Shown piece after piece: positions 55,165 to 64,000 of a stretch of 64,000 bases of DNA. This stretch comes from JANQLU01 sp964434955. GTDB lineage: Bacteria; Planctomycetota; Planctomycetia; Pirellulales; Pirellulaceae. Below the pieces are notes generated by a model. It saw only the letters and a program-made list of their open reading frames with translations. It was not told the origin of the DNA and did not search any database. Numbering within the stretch: position 1 is the first letter of the stretch; every line of letters starts with the position of its first letter. The translations under genes and the position numbers were made by a program. The stretch lies in assembly GCA_964434955.1 (NCBI GenBank), contig CAYSXI010000004.1, positions 20,067-84,066 on the forward strand, given 5' to 3'.

Positions 55165-56952
55165 ATGAGAAAACTGATTGCGTGCATGATTCCCCTCAGT
55201 CTTGTGTTTGGCCTGACCGTCCAGGTTGGTGCTTTCCAAGAACAAGAAAAATCCAACAATGCGACCGCGGCCAAGGCTGTTCCGGCGCTGAAAGTCATTC
55301 CTGCTGAGAAGTCGGAAGATGACAAGAAGAAGGAAAAGAAAAAAACTCCCAAGAACCTGAAGCCAACCCACAAGCAAACGAAAAGTTTCGTGCCTCGCCA
55401 CAAAGGTGAGAAGGTCAAGTTGCACACTTTCTGCTTGAATGAAAGTGGTGAAGTCCTTGCTGTGGTCGGTGGCAAATTTGCCGAGGCGGTTTTCAAAGAC
55501 GGTAAGTACGAAATGAAGACCACCCAGACCCCTGCTCTGCTCCAGGTGTACAATCACCAGCAAAAGCTGGTCAATGAAATCCCACTCGATTTCAGCGCCA
55601 CCGCAATCAACATCGATAAGAGCGGTTTCATCTATCTTGCCGGCGATGGCAAAATTGCCAAGCTCAACGCAGTCGGCGAAACCATCAAGTCAATCAGCTC
55701 ACCGAGCTTGAAAGACGAAAAAGAGTTGCGTGAACAAATCACGGCACAAATGGAGAAGCAATACAAAGAGTATGTCGCGACCTCCGAAAAACAAATCAAA
55801 ACAATCAAAGAGAAGATCGAAGCGATTGAGGAAGTCGAAGAAGAAGAACGTACCAAGCGTCAAGTTCGACAGCTGAAGAGCTTCAAACAGCAGATCACGA
55901 TGCTGGAGCAGAATCGCGACAGCCTCAAGTCGTTCTACGAGCCAACCGACGAGCGAATTGAACAGTCGCTGCAACAAGCGAAAGAAATCAAGTCGATCGC
56001 AATCAACGACAAAGACGTATTCGTTACCTGTGCCGCACCCGGCACTTACGGTTACGAAATCTGGCGAGTCAACAAGGAACTCGACGAACCCGAACGTGTC
56101 TTGGAAAACGTTTCCGGTTGCTGTGGCCAAATGGATATCCAGGCACGCGGCGAGCATCTTTACGTTGCGGAAAACACCAAATTTCAGGTGGCAATTTATG
56201 ATCGTGACGGCAAGCAAATCAACAAGTTCGGAAAACGTGCCATGAAAGGCGACCAAGCTGGCTGGGGATCATGCTGCAACCCGATGAATATCCGCTGCTG
56301 CAACAACGGCGAAGTTTTGGCGGCCGAATCCAGCATTGGGAACATCAAACGTTACGACGCCGATGGCGAACTGATTTCGTTTGTTGGTCGCGCAAAAATT
56401 GGTGGTGGTTGCAAACACGTAGCCATTGGTCACGATACCAAGCACGACATCTATTACATGATGTACCAGGATGAAGGTTCTATCTGTGTTATGGAACCTG
56501 CCGCGAAAGTCGGTTTGACTTCCGCAGAAAAAGCAGCGAAAGAAGCTTCTGAAGGTCTTGGTAAGAAAATTGTCGGCGACTGGGTCTGGGAAAAAGCGGG
56601 CGAAGAAAAGCCCAAGAAGGACACCGACCTTCCCGCTGGCGCCGTTTCGATCGAAAGCTTGACCGCATTCAAATCCATGAGCTTTAACGATTCGGGCAAG
56701 TTCGCCTACAAAGCTTCTGGCCCCGCTGGCTTCGGATTCAACTTGAACTTCAAGCCCGTCAAACAGGACGGCAAGACGCTTTGGATGGATCTTGCCGACC
56801 AGGAAGACATCATCATGATGAGCGTCGTCGTGAAGTTTGTCGACGAAGACAAAATTGAAGCGGAAATCAAATACAGCTCGATGCCCGCCACCAAGCGAGT
56901 ATTCGTTCGCAAAAAGGCTGATAAAAAAGAGGAAAAGGACAGTTCCAAATAG
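55165..56952 (+). CDS. Secreted NHL/beta-propeller protein with Cys-Cys pairs and coiled-coil insertion
   Basis: 595 residues from the ATG at 55165, with AGGAG eight bases upstream; the frame opens at 55084 but that lacks a signal-peptide fit. Signal peptide to about residue 23 (GLTVQVGAFQ). A Lys/Pro-rich linker leads to a propeller interrupted by a coiled coil near 195-270 (Glu/Lys/Gln rich). NHL-like blades include EHLYVAENTKFQVAIYDRDG and GEVLAAESSIGNIKRYDADG. Paired Cys occur at SGCCGQ, GSCCNP and IRCCNNG, plus GGGCKH, an unusual density for an exported propeller. A C-terminal domain of about 150 residues ends in Lys-rich sequence. Function unknown; the Cys pairs suggest metal or disulfide bonding. 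Confidence 0.8.
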   Translation: MRKLIACMIPLSLVFGLTVQVGAFQEQEKSNNATAAKAVPALKVIPAEKSEDDKKKEKKKTPKNLKPTHKQTKSFVPRHKGEKVKLHTFCLNESGEVLAVVGGKFAEAVFKDGKYEMKTTQTPALLQVYNHQQKLVNEIPLDFSATAINIDKSGFIYLAGDGKIAKLNAVGETIKSISSPSLKDEKELREQITAQMEKQYKEYVATSEKQIKTIKEKIEAIEEVEEEERTKRQVRQLKSFKQQITMLEQNRDSLKSFYEPTDERIEQSLQQAKEIKSIAINDKDVFVTCAAPGTYGYEIWRVNKELDEPERVLENVSGCCGQMDIQARGEHLYVAENTKFQVAIYDRDGKQINKFGKRAMKGDQAGWGSCCNPMNIRCCNNGEVLAAESSIGNIKRYDADGELISFVGRAKIGGGCKHVAIGHDTKHDIYYMMYQDEGSICVMEPAAKVGLTSAEKAAKEASEGLGKKIVGDWVWEKAGEEKPKKDTDLPAGAVSIESLTAFKSMSFNDSGKFAYKASGPAGFGFNLNFKPVKQDGKTLWMDLADQEDIIMMSVVVKFVDEDKIEAEIKYSSMPATKRVFVRKKADKKEEKDSSK

Positions 56953-56984
56953 TTGCTGCTCATTTTCCCAACCTGATATCACCT

Positions 56985-57014
56985 GTCCCGGCTGTTTGCC
57001 GGGACTTTTTTTTT
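56985..57014 (+). terminator. Intrinsic terminator after propeller gene
   Basis: Perfect 8-bp stem gtcccggc (56985-56992) / gccgggac (56998-57005), 5-base loop, then nine T at 57006-57014. A textbook Rho-independent terminator. Confidence 0.93.
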
Positions 57015-57080
57015 GCACTCACCGCAACCAAAATAACCGTGTTTGTGCTGCCTCCTCTCGGTCAGAAAGTGAGAAACCAA

Positions 57081-58502
57081 ATGCGGATTGCTGCTCTCGT
57101 TTTGATTTCCTGTTGGTTCGTGTTCTTCTCGACACCTTCCTTTGGCCAGTTTGCTTACAAGGACGTAACGAAAGATCTGGGCCTCACCGGACTTTCTGGT
57201 GGCACCGCCGCTTGGGTGGACTACGACAACGACGGATGGATGGACATTCAATCCGGGAATCAACTTTGGCGAAACCGGAACGGGAAGAAGTTTGAACTGA
57301 GCCCGCATCGTTTTGCGGCGACAGCGACCTGGGGCGACTTCGACAACGATGGATTCGAAGACGCCTATGCATTCAATGGGAAGCCCCTGCTCTACCGAAA
57401 CATCGAGGGCAAGAAATTCGAAGTCGTTAAAGACGCTTTCCCCAAGCTTCCGATGGCCGTCAGCCTGGGCGCCGCCTGGTTGGACATGGACAAAGATGGG
57501 GATCTCGATCTTTATGTCGGCGGCTATGAAATCTGGCAAAAGGCAAATTACCTGGATGTCATTCTTGAGAATCGTGATGGCAAGTTTGTTGAGGTTTGGC
57601 GACAGAAAACCGTTCGGACCGCCCGTGGAATCACGACTTGTGATTACGATAACGACTCGGATGTGGATATTTATGTTTCCAACTACCGATTGTTTCCCAA
57701 CCTGCTATGGCAAAACAACGGTAAAGGTCAATTCAAGAATGTCGCGGCGGAGACGGGAACTGACGGCGACGGGGAGCTTGGAGCTTGGGGTCACACCATT
57801 GGGTCTGCCTGGGGCGATTTGGACAATGATGGAAACTTCGATCTGTTCGTGGGCAACTTTAGCCACCCGCCTGCCTACCAGGACCGCCCCAAGTTCCTGA
57901 GGAATCTTGGCGCGAAGCGCGGCTACAAATTCAAGGACGAAAGCGCGGATGCGGGGCTCCAATGGCAGGAAAGTTTTGCCTCGCCCACGTTGGCCGACAT
58001 CAACAATGATGGGAACCTCGATCTTTTTTTCTCGACCGTTTATCCGCGAGACAAGAGCGCGCTTTACTTGAATCGGGGCAAATGGAAATTTGAAAACGTG
58101 TCCAAAGGCTCAAATGTCCAGATGGTCGGAACCTACCAATCTGCTTTTGGAGATTTCAACAACGACGGTCAAGTCGACCTTTTAAGCGGCGGGCGCCTGT
58201 TTCAAAACCCGGGAAACGATAACCATTGGATCCGGATACAGCTCGAAGGAACCGAGGCCACGGTTGCCAAAAAAATCAATCGCTCGCTGATCGGCACACA
58301 GGTCCGAATTCGCTATGGAAAAGTGGTGATGTCTCGTCAACTGACGAGTGCGGTGGGTCAAGGCAACCAGAATGACCCCACGTTCCACTTCGGACTGGGC
58401 AAACATTCGGGAAATGTCCAAGTTGAAATCCGCTGGCCGGATGGAACCACGCACACCTCCAAGGCCGGCCCGGACGAGACGATGATCATTCGACATCGAT
58501 AA
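57081..58502 (+). CDS. CRTAC1-type FG-GAP repeat protein with ASPIC/UnbV domain
   Basis: 473 residues from the ATG at 57081 (GTGAG eight to ten bases upstream); an in-frame start at 57039 overlaps the terminator tail. Signal peptide to about residue 23 (ISCWFVFFSTPSFGQ). Seven calcium-binding FG-GAP loops are visible: DYDNDGWMD, DFDNDGFED, DMDKDGDLD, DYDNDSDVD, DLDNDGNFD, DINNDGNLD and DFNNDGQVD. The C-terminal ASPIC/UnbV domain is NHWIRIQLEGTEATV, TSAVGQGNQNDPTFHFGLG, VEIRWPDGTTH. Secreted adhesion-like protein with a beta-propeller. Confidence 0.92.
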   Translation: MRIAALVLISCWFVFFSTPSFGQFAYKDVTKDLGLTGLSGGTAAWVDYDNDGWMDIQSGNQLWRNRNGKKFELSPHRFAATATWGDFDNDGFEDAYAFNGKPLLYRNIEGKKFEVVKDAFPKLPMAVSLGAAWLDMDKDGDLDLYVGGYEIWQKANYLDVILENRDGKFVEVWRQKTVRTARGITTCDYDNDSDVDIYVSNYRLFPNLLWQNNGKGQFKNVAAETGTDGDGELGAWGHTIGSAWGDLDNDGNFDLFVGNFSHPPAYQDRPKFLRNLGAKRGYKFKDESADAGLQWQESFASPTLADINNDGNLDLFFSTVYPRDKSALYLNRGKWKFENVSKGSNVQMVGTYQSAFGDFNNDGQVDLLSGGRLFQNPGNDNHWIRIQLEGTEATVAKKINRSLIGTQVRIRYGKVVMSRQLTSAVGQGNQNDPTFHFGLGKHSGNVQVEIRWPDGTTHTSKAGPDETMIIRHR

Positions 58503-58637
58503 GCGTGCCGTCGATACAATCCCCGTCACGATTCCGTGCGCTCCAAGCCACGTGATCCGCCGGAAACGCAATGGAAAACAGCCCTATGGACCGAAACGCC
58601 GATTCCTTCCCAGGTCGAAGATTCAATCGCCTTTCAA

Positions 58638-58979
58638 CTAGCCGCTTGCTTTGGCCAGCGTTGATTTGATCGTAAAGACTTTTTCGAGCCGAGTTACCTT
58701 GAAAAGCTTCGCGATGTCCTTCGATAGCTGGCAAAGTCGCAAGTCGATGTTGTCGCCTTCGCATCGCTTTTGGAACTTGACCAAACGTCCCAGCATGGAC
58801 GACGTCATCATTTCCAGCTTGCTCATATCGACAACGACCAGACTGTGGGTCGTCAGCCCGACAACGGAATCCAGTTCTTTCCCGACCTGCTGAACGGTCG
58901 CTTCGTCCATGATGGTCGAAGTCCGGAACTCGATGACGAGTGCCCGATTCTTTTCGTAAGCGTTGATGAACGTTGCCAT
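58638..58979 (-). CDS. STAS-domain anti-sigma factor antagonist-like protein
   Basis: 113 residues from the ATG at 58979, with GAGG seven bases upstream; the longer open frame to 59297 overlaps the permease gene. STAS signature: LVIEFRTSTIMDEATV, the SLVVVDMSKLEMMTSSMLGR stretch (phosphorylatable Ser near SS), then GDNIDLRLCQLSKDIAKLF. Same size and shape as SpoIIAA/RsbV. It likely binds an anti-sigma kinase in the cytoplasm. Downstream of the permease gene on the minus strand, 26 bases away. Confidence 0.88.
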   Translation of the reverse strand: MATFINAYEKNRALVIEFRTSTIMDEATVQQVGKELDSVVGLTTHSLVVVDMSKLEMMTSSMLGRLVKFQKRCEGDNIDLRLCQLSKDIAKLFKVTRLEKVFTIKSTLAKASG

Positions 58980-59005
58980 ACAGTTTCCTCGCGATCGAAC
59001 GTCGC

Positions 59006-60457
59006 TTACTTGTCCTCGCCACCCGCTGAATTTTGATTGCCCAGCAAGAAACTTAAGCCGACGCCCACCAGCATCAAGACAGCAATTGAAATGGTCAATC
59101 CCCACAACTTGTTGGCATGCATCCATGTCAAGCTTCGATAAACCATGAATCCACATGCGGAAATAAACAAGAGCGGCAGCAACGGAAATAACGGGGTCGA
59201 AAATCCGGCACGTTTTATTTGGTCGTATCGAAAACGGCAAACAACCAGGCCAAATACGGTCAGTGCCAGGAAGAACCAAAAGTAAATCGCGGTGCAAATG
59301 GTAATCGTTTCAAATCCAGAAGTCTGGCTGCGTCTCCCACATTCGATCATCAAAGCAATCGTCACAAAGGTCTGCAGGACCATCGCTCGCCACCAACCCG
59401 AACTCTGTGTCGGCTGCCCCGAGTCTTCCTTGTCAGCTTGAAGCAGCGCGCCTGAAAGCCACTTGAGTCTTGGATAATCAACCGCGGTCGCGGCGTATAT
59501 CCTGGGACTGGTAAAGATCATCCCGTTGATTGCTCCCGCACACGAAGCACAAATGAGGGCATTCAAGAATCGCGAGCCCCAATGCCCCAGCTTGTTGTCA
59601 ACCAGGATTTTCGTTGCCTGGTCACCGGCGGTCGCAAATTCCTTGAATCCCAACCCGGTCGATAACGCGAAGTTAACCAACAAGTAGATTCCAATCACGC
59701 AACCTGTTCCGAGCATCAGGCTTCGCATCAAATTGACCTGCGGTTTTTCGACTTCAGCCGCGACAAACGCGATATCGTTCCAGCCGCCGTAGGCAAACAT
59801 GACAAAAACCATCGCCAGCCAGAACGAGTTCCAGGTCGTGGCGTAACTCATCGAACCCTGTTCCACGATCATGCCCGCGAACGCGCCCCCCGCCCGCAGC
59901 TCCGATGCTTGATTCGGAATCAAGAAAGCCGTTCCAACGATCAAAAGAATGCCAAGCACTTTTGCGACGGTCAGGACATTTTGAGTCGTCTTTCCGAAGC
60001 GAACGCCGATAAGGTTTGTGCCGCTCAGAAAAAGCACCGTCAGCAGGGCGTAAATCAGGATCGAGTAGTTTGTCGGCAAGTGAAACAGTTGGTCGGCATA
60101 GATCCCGAAGATCATGGCCATGGAACCAATATTTCCGGGACGGATGATCCAAAATGCGGCCCAGGAAAACGCGAATCCAACTCGGCGGTGATACGCCAGT
60201 TTCAAATAGGCGTAATCCCCTCCCGGCTCTTCATATTTGGTCGTCAATTCGGCGAAGCAGAGTGAGCCGATCATCGCGACACAGCCGCCGATAATCCAGA
60301 TTCCCATCACCCACCAAACCGATCCCAGGTTTCCCGCAACCATTCCCGGCATGGCAAAAATCCCGGCACCAATAATGGTGCCGACAATAATGCACACACT
60401 GTCGAACAGTGAAAGTACCCGGCGGGGTTGGTTTTTCGAAATCGATGGTTCGGCCAT
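59006..60457 (-). CDS. APC-family amino acid permease
   Basis: 483 residues with about 12 hydrophobic segments. TM1 SVCIIVGTIIGAGIFAMPGM contains the GxGIF unwound-helix motif of the APC/LeuT superfamily. Further features: FAELTTKYEEPGGDYAYLK and FVMFAYGGWNDIAFVAAEVE (family TM6 region). Imports amino acids or amines with H+ or Na+. The next gene downstream is the STAS protein. No adjacent amino-acid metabolic gene on the same strand suggests a substrate. Confidence 0.9.
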   Translation of the reverse strand: MAEPSISKNQPRRVLSLFDSVCIIVGTIIGAGIFAMPGMVAGNLGSVWWVMGIWIIGGCVAMIGSLCFAELTTKYEEPGGDYAYLKLAYHRRVGFAFSWAAFWIIRPGNIGSMAMIFGIYADQLFHLPTNYSILIYALLTVLFLSGTNLIGVRFGKTTQNVLTVAKVLGILLIVGTAFLIPNQASELRAGGAFAGMIVEQGSMSYATTWNSFWLAMVFVMFAYGGWNDIAFVAAEVEKPQVNLMRSLMLGTGCVIGIYLLVNFALSTGLGFKEFATAGDQATKILVDNKLGHWGSRFLNALICASCAGAINGMIFTSPRIYAATAVDYPRLKWLSGALLQADKEDSGQPTQSSGWWRAMVLQTFVTIALMIECGRRSQTSGFETITICTAIYFWFFLALTVFGLVVCRFRYDQIKRAGFSTPLFPLLPLLFISACGFMVYRSLTWMHANKLWGLTISIAVLMLVGVGLSFLLGNQNSAGGEDK

Positions 60458-60595
60458 GCTACGAACTACTTTTGTTCTAACGCGGGTTGCGTTATCAAGA
60501 AGGAGTCAACTGCGATGGATTTCCACCGATGACATCATTCCATTGGACATGGATTACTGGCCGAGCGAAAGCTGTTCAAAGAAAAAATTGTTGCC

Positions 60596-61816
60596 ATGAA
60601 GAAGCCGATCGATATTTGCCCGGAATCCGAACACGACTCCATTCCGATGACACGCCCTTCGCGTCCCGGAATTTACCCATCCACCGCCTATGTCTGTGAC
60701 AACCCCGAATTGGCGAACGCGATCTTGGCCGGTGAAAGCCCGGGTTACGCCTACCAGAGAGACGGCCACCCCAACTCGGACATGCTTGGAAACAAATGTG
60801 CCAAGCTACACCATCATCCATCACTCAATGAAGACGTTCTCGGTACCGTAACGTCTTCCGGCATGGCCGCGCTGACTCTGGCTTTGGTGGCCTATCTGAA
60901 ATCCGGTGACCACGTTTTGTTGTCCAACCGACTTTACGGAAAAACAACATCGCTGGTTGCGGGGCAACTCTCGCGATTCGGAATCGAGAGCGGCGAAGCT
61001 GATTGTTGTGATCTGGTTGAATTTGAGGCGGCCGTTCGCGACAACACGAAAATGATCATCGTAGAGACGATCTCGAATCCGCAGATGCGTGTCGCAGACA
61101 TTGAATCGATCTCAAAGATTGCCAAGGCGAACGATGCCTTGCTTTTGGTCGACAATACGTTTGCGACGCCGATCGTTTGTCAGCCGCTCAAGCATGGGGC
61201 GGACCTGGTTCTGGAAAGCTTGAGCAAATTCATGAACGGCCACGGCGATTTGATGCTTGGTTTTCTCTGCGGCCGAAAGTCAATCTGGCAGGGGTTGGAT
61301 GGTCTTGGGCTGAATGCCATTAGTTCGACCTGGGGCCTCGCATCGGCTCCGTTCGATTGTTGGCTGGCTGAAAGAGGCGTTGCGACGCTGGCCGTTCGAA
61401 TGCTTCATGCTTCCAGAACGGCGGAATCGGTGGCGAAATTCCTGGAGCAACATCCGGCGGTTCGTACAACGAACTACCCCGGTTCTCCAAGCCATCTCGA
61501 TCGCGAGATTTCGCTCCGACAGTTTGAACTGGTTGGAGAGCGAACCTGCTTTGCCAATTTATTGTCGTTTGATTTACAGCAGATCGAATGGGCCGAAAGA
61601 CTGATTCGAAACGTCGAGATCCCGTTCTGCCCGTCCCTGGGGGAAGCGGCGACGACACTCTCTCACCCAGGATCGACCAGCCATCGGACGCTGAATGAGC
61701 AACAGCTTGCGGCGCTCGCTATTTCTCACGGAACAATTCGCCTGAGTATCGGCTTGGAGTCGGCAGAAACCCTGATTTCCCAGTTAAAACTGGGCCTCGA
61801 TGGTCTGGACTCCTGA
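60596..61816 (+). CDS. Cys/Met metabolism PLP-dependent enzyme
   Basis: 406 residues, typical for cystathionine gamma-synthase/lyase family enzymes. PLP lysine is in LVLESLSKFMNGHGDLMLG; the substrate-phosphate block is GTVTSSGMAALTLAL; VDNTFATPIVCQPLKHGAD holds the Asp ligand. C-terminal LSHPGSTSHRTL and RLSIGLES are conserved in the family. It acts on cystathionine, O-acylhomoserine, or methionine; which reaction cannot be decided. Starts 138 bases from the divergent permease. Confidence 0.9.
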   Translation: MKKPIDICPESEHDSIPMTRPSRPGIYPSTAYVCDNPELANAILAGESPGYAYQRDGHPNSDMLGNKCAKLHHHPSLNEDVLGTVTSSGMAALTLALVAYLKSGDHVLLSNRLYGKTTSLVAGQLSRFGIESGEADCCDLVEFEAAVRDNTKMIIVETISNPQMRVADIESISKIAKANDALLLVDNTFATPIVCQPLKHGADLVLESLSKFMNGHGDLMLGFLCGRKSIWQGLDGLGLNAISSTWGLASAPFDCWLAERGVATLAVRMLHASRTAESVAKFLEQHPAVRTTNYPGSPSHLDREISLRQFELVGERTCFANLLSFDLQQIEWAERLIRNVEIPFCPSLGEAATTLSHPGSTSHRTLNEQQLAALAISHGTIRLSIGLESAETLISQLKLGLDGLDS

Positions 61817-61862
61817 TTCGGTTTGCTTATAAGATGAGTTGAAAGCGAACGTCGTTATTTTC

Positions 61863-61893
61863 TGATAATCGACGGGTTTCCCCGATGATTATT
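61863..61893 (+). promoter_or_regulatory. Imperfect hairpin in infA leader
   Basis: gataatcgacggg and ccccgatgattat form an imperfect stem over a ttt loop, between the stop of the PLP enzyme and the start of infA. Could end the upstream transcript or fold in the infA leader. No T run follows. Confidence 0.35.
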
Positions 61894-61964
61894 GGTATTC
61901 GTTAGACTGAATGCGTTCCTCTGGAACTTTCCCCATTCAGTTCAGATTTCCCAATGGAGGTTTT

Positions 61965-62183
61965 ATGCCCAAAGAAGAATCTTTTGAAGTCAATGGAACA
62001 GTGACTCAAGCTTTGGCCAATACGCGCTTCAAAGTTGAGTTGGAAACCGGCAATGAGGTGCTGGCCCATGTTGCTGGAAAAATGCGCAAGAACTTTATTC
62101 GAATTGTTCCAGGTGACAAAGTGCGCGTGGAATTGTCGCCCTACGACCTGACCAAAGGTCGAATTGTCTACCGCGAACGTTAA
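61965..62183 (+). CDS. infA: Translation initiation factor IF-1
   Basis: 72 residues, exact IF-1 length, from the ATG at 61965 with GGAGG four bases upstream; the open frame extends to 61911 but that start lacks this ribosome-binding site. The S1/OB fold is complete: FEVNGTVTQALANTRFKVEL, VLAHVAGKMRKNFIRIVPGD, VRVELSPYDLTKGRIVYR. Occupies the ribosomal A site during initiation. Stop is 6 bases from the convergent exonuclease stop. Confidence 0.97.
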   Translation: MPKEESFEVNGTVTQALANTRFKVELETGNEVLAHVAGKMRKNFIRIVPGDKVRVELSPYDLTKGRIVYRER

Positions 62184-62189
62184 TTCGCC

Positions 62190-62750
62190 TCACGCTTCAG
62201 CCTCGATAGCCGAGCCACCGCCAAAAATAAATGGCAACAAGCGGCTAATGTTGCGCGCGTCGTCAATGCCTCGATGGTGGCACCCATCGAAAGAAAGGCC
62301 AACAGAACCCAGGGCACTTTTGACGCCCTGTTTCTTTCGTCCATGGATCTTGGCAAAACTCTGCTTCAAGTTGATGTGTTCTTTGTCGAACGGATACTCG
62401 ACTTGATGCCAGCGGCAATCCTGCCGAAGTTGTCGACGATCGTAGTCTCCCCAAGAACAGAATACAAAGGCCGCGCGGTTCCTTACCCAAGCACTCAGTC
62501 GCTCGATGACCTCGGGAAAGGTCGCCGCGGAATCGACCTGTCGCTGCGAGATGCTCGTCAGCTCCCGGCAATAACTGGTTAACTCCGGGTTTCGCAATGG
62601 ACGGACAAAGGCCTGAAACTCATCCAACGGCTCCAGCTTGTGGTGGCAGACCATCACCGCCCCAATCTCAATAATCTCCATCTCCTCGCGGGGGATGGAC
62701 CGGTCGCTGGAGCAGGTCGCTTCGAAATCAATAACGAGAAAGTTTTTCAT
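62190..62750 (-). CDS. DnaQ-like 3'-5' exonuclease (DEDDh type)
   Basis: 186 residues from the ATG at 62750; the frame is open to 62870 but the domain begins here. Exo I motif FLVIDFEATC (Asp, Glu), Exo II in SWGDYDRRQL (Asp), and Exo III in HHRGIDDARN (His, Asp) give the DEDDh set. Similarity is to the ERI1/KapD-like group, which trims RNA 3' ends. Convergent with infA, with only six bases between stops. Confidence 0.9.
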   Translation of the reverse strand: MKNFLVIDFEATCSSDRSIPREEMEIIEIGAVMVCHHKLEPLDEFQAFVRPLRNPELTSYCRELTSISQRQVDSAATFPEVIERLSAWVRNRAAFVFCSWGDYDRRQLRQDCRWHQVEYPFDKEHINLKQSFAKIHGRKKQGVKSALGSVGLSFDGCHHRGIDDARNISRLLPFIFGGGSAIEAEA

Positions 62751-63104
62751 GTTTTCAGTAGGTGCGTTGCTTTCGTTTTCCCAGAAAATCAGCTGAATTG
62801 GAATCCGGAACCACCCAATGTTCCGGGTTCGGATATTGCCGCAACGATCTAGCCCAAAAATGGGCGGCACGGGATCTCCTTCGACGCGTTCTGTGCGTTA
62901 TAGCGCGCCGCTTCACTGAAAAGCGCGCTGTTTGTCACCAGTCGGTTCCAACAAGCGCGCGTCAATTCGTGTTTTCTTGGCCAAATTGTGCGCGCTTTGG
63001 ACGGTAATGGATCAAATCTTCAATTGGCATTGGTTTTGCAATTTGGCACAACGTGCAAATTCGCATGGTAGGCCCAGGGTCTTTCCATTCATAAAAGGAT
63101 TCCA
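62751..63104. other. Intergenic region upstream of ccoN
   Basis: Four gcgcgc boxes at 62913, 62933, 62955 and 62990. The first two form an inverted pair (agcgcgc / gcgcgct). No FNR-like TTGAT-N4-ATCAA site or promoter found. AAAGGA lies five bases before the ATG at 63105. Confidence 0.5.

Positions 63105-64000
<896 letters not shown>

Overview
The window looks like a chromosomal segment of a planctomycete, probably a Pirellulales / Rhodopirellula-type marine or freshwater organism. This is inferred from gene content: formylglycine sulfatases, a DUF1080 (3-keto-disaccharide hydrolase) protein, a YXWGXW-repeat protein with a Gln/Arg tail, a PEP-CTERM surface protein, a CRTAC1-type FG-GAP/ASPIC protein, a Ser/Thr kinase with WD40 repeats beside an ECF sigma factor, and dispersed intergenic repeats. 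No rRNA, tRNA, CRISPR array, transposase, integrase or phage gene was recognised. Both edges cut genes: the first CDS lacks its start and the last (ccoN) lacks its end.

Layout. 1-5.1 kb: the 3' end of an envelope operon with ATGA overlaps (coiled-coil protein, VWA/glutamine-amidotransferase-like membrane protein, caspase-like secreted protein). 5.3-8.9 kb: a repetitive PEP-CTERM protein whose five internal repeats are in exact 546-bp register. 9-14.6 kb, minus strand: M3 oligopeptidase, ferritin, TPR-redoxin protein. 14.8-19.2 kb: sulfatase / esterase / sulfatase cassette, followed by a zinc-finger gene split by an apparent frameshift in a G6 tract. 19.7-27.5 kb: DUF1080 protein, a secreted protein, a methyltransferase, a Tat-exported transglutaminase-like protein, and an S9 peptidase with an unusually large insertion between catalytic Ser and Asp. 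28.2-31.1 kb: the YXWGXW protein. 31.1-31.7 kb: a non-coding repeat patch.

31.7-36.6 kb holds an S15-type hydrolase and then the most interesting locus. Four overlapping minus-strand genes encode a nucleotidyltransferase-like protein, a zinc-ribbon multi-pass membrane protein ending in a nine-cysteine Gly/Ser tail, a DUF692/MNIO family enzyme, and a small MNIO partner-like protein. It looks like a peptide-modification system in which the candidate substrate is the tail of a membrane protein. Translation appears coupled gene to gene, with Shine-Dalgarno sequences inside the upstream coding regions.

37-42.4 kb, minus strand: WD40 Ser/Thr kinase, ECF sigma factor and M28 peptidase in apparent transcription order. 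42.6-45.4 kb: PhoD-like phosphatase and DUF72 protein. 45.4-47.4 kb: Coa1-like protein, Rieske ferredoxin, DUF59 Fe-S assembly factor, and a membrane-anchored protein with a possible BECR-type nuclease fold. 47.5-47.7 kb: three copies of a 31-bp repeat that also occurs at 31.48 kb. 47.7-64 kb: mostly housekeeping and envelope genes (aromatic/aspartate aminotransferase, inositol-phosphate synthase, trypsin-like protease, SpoU rRNA/tRNA methylase, beta-propeller protein, CRTAC1 protein, STAS protein, amino-acid permease, Cys/Met-metabolism PLP enzyme, infA, DnaQ-like exonuclease) and the start of a cbb3 oxidase subunit I gene. All functions are assigned by reading motifs; no database search was run.
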